A stretch of 52,782 nucleotides of DNA. It comes from JAFKKS01 sp039808325 (GTDB lineage Bacteria > Pseudomonadota > Alphaproteobacteria > Rhizobiales > Xanthobacteraceae). The notes beneath the pieces are model-generated. The model did not search any database. It saw nothing but the letters and a program-made list of their open reading frames with translations, and had not been told where the DNA came from. This document shows, one piece after another, positions 48,947-52,782 of the stretch. The position numbers were made by a program, and so were the translations under genes. Every line of letters starts with the position of its first letter. Position 1 is the stretch's first letter. The DNA lies in the NCBI GenBank assembly GCA_039808325.1, contig JBDHSU010000010.1, positions 1 through 52,782 on the forward strand. The letters run 5' to 3'.

Positions 48947-50008
48947 ATGAGCGGGTGGCGCCATCTCACGGACTCGCTGCGGTGGTCGACCGAAACCGAG
49001 GTGGAGGCGATCGAGGTTCTTTCCGCCGGGCTTGGGATGGCGGGGCCGCTCGCCTTCGCGGCGCTGGCGGGACATCTGTCGCTCGGTGCGGTCGCGGCGA
49101 TCGGGAGTTTCGCGATCGGCGGGGTTAGCGCGGCGCAGGCGCTTCCCAAGCAGTTTCGCGGCCTGATCGTCTCCGTCGTCCCGCCGGCGCTCGCGGGCCT
49201 GGCTGCGATCGCTCTCGCCGGACTGGGCGCGTTCACAAGTACAGCCATTGTCGTCCTCGCGGCCGTCGCGGCGACGGTCGGCGGCTACAGCCGCCCAATG
49301 GCGGTGGCGGCGACGCGCTTCGTTCTCTTCCTGCTGATCGCCATCAATTTCGTGCAGACGACGCCGTATCACGCCGCCGCCGTCGGCCTGATGGCGGCGG
49401 GCGCGCTCTGGGCGTTCGTGCTCAATCTCGGACTCGGCGTCGCGATGCGCTCCCTCGGACTCATCCGCGTCACGGCGGCCTTAGCCGAAACGGTACAGCC
49501 AACCGTTGCGCAGAAGCGCGCCAGGTGGCGGCAATCGTTGCGGGAAGCATCGGGCTGGCAATACCCCGTTCGCCTGACCGCGTGCCTTGCCGTCGGCGAG
49601 GCGCTTTCATTGCTGTGGCCGGATCATCACCTCTATTGGGTGACACTGACGGTCGCGCTCCTCACCGAGCGGCCGTTGGAGGCGGTGCCGGTAAAGACCA
49701 CGCAGCGCGCGCTCGGAACCACCATCGGCGTCGCACTCGCCGGCTTGATCATCAACTATCGGCCGCCGGCCTGGGCGATCGTCATCGTGATCGGCGCGTT
49801 CGCCGGTGCTCGTCCGCTACTGCGCGCGCGCAACTACTTCGCCTATTCGATCCTGATGACGCCGCTGATCATCCTGATCATGGACTTCAACGCGCAGCCC
49901 GACGCAGGTGTCCTCATCGATCGGCTGGTGGCGACGCTGATCGCCGTGGCGCTGGTGATCGCAGCGAATTTGGTTGCCGGCCGCGCCCTGCGGCACGGGG
50001 CGGGATAG
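48947..50008 (+). CDS. FUSC family membrane protein
   Basis: This 353-residue protein has about 10 membrane helices in two blocks (~20-160 and ~215-350). An amphipathic cytosolic segment (165-205, AETVQPTVAQKRARWRQSLREASGW) lies between them. The second block has YWVTLTVALLTERPLEAVPVKTTQRALGTTIGVALAG, the FUSC (fusaric acid resistance-like / YccS) signature. Members are proposed aromatic acid or siderophore exporters. ATG 48947 follows GAGG; a TTG at 48941 is the alternative. Confidence 0.88.
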   Translation: MSGWRHLTDSLRWSTETEVEAIEVLSAGLGMAGPLAFAALAGHLSLGAVAAIGSFAIGGVSAAQALPKQFRGLIVSVVPPALAGLAAIALAGLGAFTSTAIVVLAAVAATVGGYSRPMAVAATRFVLFLLIAINFVQTTPYHAAAVGLMAAGALWAFVLNLGLGVAMRSLGLIRVTAALAETVQPTVAQKRARWRQSLREASGWQYPVRLTACLAVGEALSLLWPDHHLYWVTLTVALLTERPLEAVPVKTTQRALGTTIGVALAGLIINYRPPAWAIVIVIGAFAGARPLLRARNYFAYSILMTPLIILIMDFNAQPDAGVLIDRLVATLIAVALVIAANLVAGRALRHGAG

Positions 50009-50070
50009 ACGGGACGGGAGCGGCTGCCTCCTCATTCAGCCGAAGAGGCAGGTCCGCATCGTCCTGTCGT

Positions 50071-51066
50071 TCAGAGTGTCGGATTCCACATTGCCGGAAC
50101 GACGCGATAGCCGGTGCCGTCCCTCTCGACGTGGCCGAGCGACGGGAAGGGATAGTGGAAGCCCTGCATCGGCAGCTTCTCGGCGACGACCATGTCGTAG
50201 ATGCGCCGCCGGGTTTCCTCCGCCTTGGCGCCGTCCTGGTCGAAGCCCGCATGCCAATTCGGATTGCGCGCGAACAGCGCCGGATGGTTGGTGACGTCCG
50301 ACTGGATGAAGACCTTGCCGTTGCCGGACGATACGACGAACGACGTATGCCCCGGCGTGTGGCCGACGCTTTCGACGGCGGTGATGCCGGGCGCGACCTC
50401 CTTCGACCATTCATACGGCGTCACCTTGCGGCCGAGCGCGTCGAAGATCTTGCGGTTGGCCTTGAAGAGATCGGCCATGCGGCCGGCGGGCGCGCGGCTC
50501 ATCTCGCCGTCGTCCATCCAGTATTTCCATTCGACTGCCGGAACCTTGATCTCGGCGTTCGGGAAGGATGGCTTTCCATCCGCGGTCAAGAGGCCGTTCA
50601 CATGGTCGCCGTGGAAGTGCGAGATCACCACCATGTCGACGGCATTGCGGTCGAAACCGGCGGCGACAAAGTTGGTATGAAACTGGCCGACGGCGCCTTT
50701 GCTTTGCGCATGCGCGGCCTCGCCGTTGCCGGTGTCGAAGACCACGACCTTGCCGCCGGTATTGATGACCAGCGGATTGAACACGATCGTCATCGTGTCC
50801 TTCGGCATGAACGCGGCCTCCAGAGCCTTGTTCAATTCGTCCTTCGTGGCGTTGACGACGAAGTTGTCGGGGAGCGGGAAGGTTCGGGCCCCGTCGGTGA
50901 CGACGGTAACGCCGATATCGCCGACCTTGTAGCGATAGTAGCCCGGCGCTTGCTTGTCGGCGGCGGGGGCGGCGGCTTGCAGAGGTGTTGTCATTCCCAT
51001 TCCTATCGGTGTGGCGCTGAGGACGGCGCCAGCCTTTAACACGGTACGGCGCGAGACTTGCGTCAT
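50071..51066 (-). CDS. Exported metallo-beta-lactamase-fold hydrolase
   Basis: This 331-residue metallohydrolase has a twin-arginine signal (SRRTVLKAG, then a hydrophobic stretch to residue 34). The zinc motif HxHxDH is His150, His152, Asp154, His155 (SHFHGDHVNG). Later ligands are in GHTPGHTSF, SDVTNHP and FHYPFP. Sequence style (IGVTVVTDGARTFPLPDNFV) is close to quorum-lactonase-like or aryl-sulfate/beta-lactamase-like members, but AHL cleavage is unproven. GGGAGGT precedes the ATG. It is the only gene of its transcript. Confidence 0.93.
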   Translation of the reverse strand: MTQVSRRTVLKAGAVLSATPIGMGMTTPLQAAAPAADKQAPGYYRYKVGDIGVTVVTDGARTFPLPDNFVVNATKDELNKALEAAFMPKDTMTIVFNPLVINTGGKVVVFDTGNGEAAHAQSKGAVGQFHTNFVAAGFDRNAVDMVVISHFHGDHVNGLLTADGKPSFPNAEIKVPAVEWKYWMDDGEMSRAPAGRMADLFKANRKIFDALGRKVTPYEWSKEVAPGITAVESVGHTPGHTSFVVSSGNGKVFIQSDVTNHPALFARNPNWHAGFDQDGAKAEETRRRIYDMVVAEKLPMQGFHYPFPSLGHVERDGTGYRVVPAMWNPTL

Positions 51067-51230
51067 AAAGACCTCCCGGATGCGATTGTTCCGCTGAATC
51101 TGCCCGTTCGGCGACGGTATTCCATCCGCCGCGGGCATTGAGAGAAGCCCGTCCCTCTTTAACTGACGGTGAGACAACACCCCCGCATGACCGATATTCC
51201 CGGCGACGGTGCGGCTATTTTCAGATGCAG

Positions 51231-51758
51231 CTACTTCCAGATGTATTTGATCGTCTCGGCGATGCCGTCGCCGAGCGTCAGCAGTACCGCCGCCCACACG
51301 AAGGCGGATGTGAAATTGGCGATCTGGAACCGCCAGAAGGGCATTTCGAAGATGCCCGCCACCAACGGCACCGAGGCGCGCAGCGGTCCGGAGAAGCGCC
51401 CGATGAAGACGCCGAGCGCCCCCCATTTCTTCACGAAGGCTTCGCCGAGCGGGATCAGCTCCGGATGGCGCGAAAGCGGCCACATGTTGCGGATCGGGTG
51501 CTCGAACTTCTGTCCCAGCCAGTACGACAGCCAATCGCCGAGCGCCGCGCCGATGGCGCCGGCGATCCAGACCGGCCAGAAATTGATGCCGCCCGATTGG
51601 ACAAGGACGCCGATGCCGACCAGCGCCGCCCAGGCCGGGAGCAGCAGCGATATGAACGCCAGCGACTCGCCGAAGGCGAGCAGAAAGACGATCGGCGCCG
51701 CCCACACCTCATGGGCGCGCACGAATTCGATCAATTGATGGGCATAAGATTCGAGCAC
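51231..51758 (-). CDS. DedA family membrane protein
   Basis: This 175-residue DedA/SNARE-associated family protein has about five membrane segments. Key parts are FGESLAFISLLLPAWAALVGIGVL, GAALGDWLSYWLGQKFE, and IGRFSGPLRASVPLVAGIFEMPFWRF, with the conserved Arg in FxGR and the P in RxxxP. DedA proteins are thought to be undecaprenyl-phosphate or phospholipid flippases. Its start is a GTG with AAAGG 6 bases upstream. The short polar loop 80-105 is normal. It lies divergent from the small haem-copper-like gene. Confidence 0.92.
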   Translation of the reverse strand: MLESYAHQLIEFVRAHEVWAAPIVFLLAFGESLAFISLLLPAWAALVGIGVLVQSGGINFWPVWIAGAIGAALGDWLSYWLGQKFEHPIRNMWPLSRHPELIPLGEAFVKKWGALGVFIGRFSGPLRASVPLVAGIFEMPFWRFQIANFTSAFVWAAVLLTLGDGIAETIKYIWK

Positions 51759-51910
51759 CCATGACCTTTATCGGCCCGGCCCTTCCGGCGCCAGCGACTT
51801 GCCGTCGCACAAATCGGCAAATGTTTCAGGCACGAAACAGTGAGGAAATGTTCGCGGAATACGCGCCGGCTAATTTCTCGCGATTCCATTGCGAACCAAC
51901 GAGGACGACC

Positions 51911-52330
51911 ATGATCTCGACATTGCTGTTGCGCACCAGCGTTATTCTCCTGCTGGTCGGACTCGCTCTCGGCATTGTCATGGGCATCCGTCAGGACTTC
52001 GTGCTTGCGCCCGCGCACGCCCACCTCAACCTCGTCGGCTTCGTCGTGATGTTCGCGGCGGGACTGTACTATCGCCTCGTCCCCGCAGCCGGCGAGGGGG
52101 CGCTGGCCAAGGTGCAGGCGACGCTGTTGGTGGTCGGGGCGATCACCTTTCCGCTCGGCATTGCCGCGGTCCTGACCTTTGGGCCCGCGCGTTTCGAGAT
52201 GCTTGCCGTCGGCGGCGCGCTCGTCGTCTTTGCGGCGGTCGCGCTGTTCGCCTGGATCGTCTTTCGCACCACGGCGGTCCGCGCCGCCGTCAGGGTCGGC
52301 CGTCCGGCCGGGCTCTCGCTGCCGATTTAG
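51911..52330 (+). CDS. Small membrane protein resembling one unit of haem-copper oxidase subunit I
   Basis: This 139-residue protein has four predicted membrane helices (~8-28, 36-55, 67-85, 97-117). APAHAHLNLVGFVVMFAAGLYYRLVP matches the HxHxNLxG motif of cbb3 and nitric-oxide-reductase subunit I-type helices, where the histidines bind haem. It lacks the other helices and ligands of a working oxidase. GAGGA lies 6 bases before the ATG at 51911. The longer in-frame ORF from 51761 is not needed. Such proteins are common, uncharacterised cytochrome-oxidase-like membrane proteins. Redox sensing is only a guess. Confidence 0.8.
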   Translation: MISTLLLRTSVILLLVGLALGIVMGIRQDFVLAPAHAHLNLVGFVVMFAAGLYYRLVPAAGEGALAKVQATLLVVGAITFPLGIAAVLTFGPARFEMLAVGGALVVFAAVALFAWIVFRTTAVRAAVRVGRPAGLSLPI

Positions 52331-52410
52331 AGCGTGATTCCGAAAAGTGGAAACCGGGTTTCGCAAAAGCATGCCCCGGGCTCGACCCGGGGGATCATGC
52401 TCAAGCAAAA
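52331..52410. repeat. Rhizobial intergenic repeat (AGCGTGATTCCGAAAAGTGG type)
   Basis: AGCGTGATTCCGAAAAGTGG at the left and GATCATGCTCAAGCAAAA at the right, with AAACCGGGTTTCGCAAAAG between them, recall a repeat seen many times in Bradyrhizobium-like genomes. A CCCCGGGCTCGACCCGGGG hairpin (52374-52392) is inserted before the right half. It begins at the stop codon of the preceding gene. Confidence 0.7.
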
Positions 52411-52421
52411 CGATAACGACG

Positions 52422-52450
52422 GGTCTGATCCAATGCTGTCGGATCAGACC
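52422..52450. terminator. Hairpin between convergent genes
   Basis: GGTCTGATCC (52422-52431) and GGATCAGACC (52441-52450) pair perfectly over a 9-base loop. No T run follows on either strand, so termination is likely but not typical. It lies between the small membrane protein and the GST gene. Confidence 0.5.
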
Positions 52451-52469
52451 GTGGGGCCGCGGCCGCGCT

Positions 52470-52782
52470 CTACGGCTTGCCGGTGAAGACCGCCAATTGG
52501 GCGGCGAACGCCCGCTTGTAGGCGGGGCGCGCTTCGCCCCGGGCGACATAGGCGGCGAGGTTCGGAAATTCGTCGAGAAGGCCCGAGGGCTTCAGCCTGA
52601 GCAGCACCGACACCATCATCAGGTCGCCCGCGCTGAACGCGCCGTCGAGCCACTCGGTGTCGCCTAGCCACGCGGACAGTTGCTTCAGCCGCGCGCGGAC
52701 GCGATCCTGGACCAGGGGCAGGCGCTCCTTGGCCCAGGGCCTGTCGCCCTCGAAAATCTTCGCCGTCGCGAGCTCGAGGATC
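52470..52782 (-). CDS. Glutathione S-transferase, C-terminal domain (cut by window end)
   Basis: The minus-strand frame is open from the window edge to a TAG at 52470, leaving the last ~104 residues. It is the all-helical C-terminal domain of a glutathione S-transferase. ERLPLVQDRVRARLKQLSAWL is followed by the N-capping motif WLDGAFSAGDLMMVSVL, where the family has FxxADxxxxxxL. A FPNLAAYVARGEARPAYKRA segment follows. The thioredoxin-like N-terminal domain lies outside the window. The class cannot be set from this half. Confidence 0.88.
   Translation of the reverse strand, partial: ILELATAKIFEGDRPWAKERLPLVQDRVRARLKQLSAWLGDTEWLDGAFSAGDLMMVSVLLRLKPSGLLDEFPNLAAYVARGEARPAYKRAFAAQLAVFTGKP

Noticed and set aside
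1..52782. CRISPR arrays, insertion sequences, prophage or defence islands
   Set aside because: No regularly spaced direct repeats, transposase, phage structural gene or recognisable defence protein was seen on either strand.

Overview
The window is ordinary, gene-dense chromosomal DNA of a high-GC alphaproteobacterium, most likely Hyphomicrobiales near the Xanthobacteraceae/Bradyrhizobium group. This placement is inferred from gene content and order, not from a search. The evidence includes a cysteine-poor, Mg-type HemB, a GyrA with a charged insert in its C-terminal domain, and the blocks gyrA-coaD-cyclophilin pair-queA-tgt, glyA-nrdR-ribD-ribE-ribH-nusB-thiL and bamE / CBP3-type chaperone-DUF177-plsX-fabH-ihfA-merR. 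An LdtR/LdtP pair and many palindromic intergenic repeats typical of rhizobial genomes point the same way. I see no transposase, integrase, phage gene, CRISPR array or toxin-antitoxin pair.

Layout. Positions 1-9287 hold mostly small or stand-alone genes: a dienelactone hydrolase, a tautomerase, small secreted proteins, tiny membrane proteins (2962-3293 and 5109-5267, minus strand), a haloacid dehalogenase, msrB, a clpS without clpA, DoxX, a YdcZ-type transporter, MarC and a serine beta-lactamase-like hydrolase. Positions 9288-16678 are housekeeping: gyrA, coaD, two cyclophilins (one exported, one cytosolic), then queA and tgt for queuosine tRNA modification. Positions 16789-21354 carry a membrane diguanylate cyclase, a DUF551-tailed protein, a 24-residue membrane peptide, a CDF metal exporter, a PsiF-repeat protein, a MAPEG protein and tRNA-Lys(UUU).

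Positions 21459-24387 form a minus-strand envelope-stress-like module. It runs from an anchored Spy/CpxP-like protein to an OmpR-type regulator and a HAMP histidine kinase, with a perfect match to the enterobacterial CpxR consensus (GTAAA-N5-GTAAA) upstream. It is followed by hemB, then a valine-degradation cluster (3-hydroxyisobutyryl-CoA hydrolase, a membrane protein, 3-hydroxyisobutyrate dehydrogenase), a DHFR/RibD-type reductase and the ldtR-ldtP cell-wall pair. A right-handed beta-helix-like gene at 31466-32765 seems to have two frameshifts near its 5' end.

Positions 32942-38686 join one-carbon metabolism (glyA), ribonucleotide reductase control (nrdR), riboflavin synthesis (ribD, ribE, ribH), nusB and thiL. 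Next come an FMN-dependent alpha-hydroxy-acid oxidase, an MFS transporter and a K+-independent-type proton pyrophosphatase. Positions 43814-48900 hold bamE, a cytochrome bc1 assembly chaperone, DUF177, plsX-fabH, ihfA and a MerR-family gene. The right end carries a FUSC-family protein, an exported metallo-beta-lactamase-fold hydrolase, a DedA protein, a small haem-copper-oxidase-like membrane protein and the end of a glutathione S-transferase.

The points most worth a second look are: the CpxP/R/A-like module with its box; coherent loss of the Tgt zinc ligands; two unexplained paired operator-like elements (8958-8988 and 28967-29019); the double frameshift at 31485/31529; four very small membrane proteins; and a family of nested palindromic repeats, one copy of which lies inside the stress operon.
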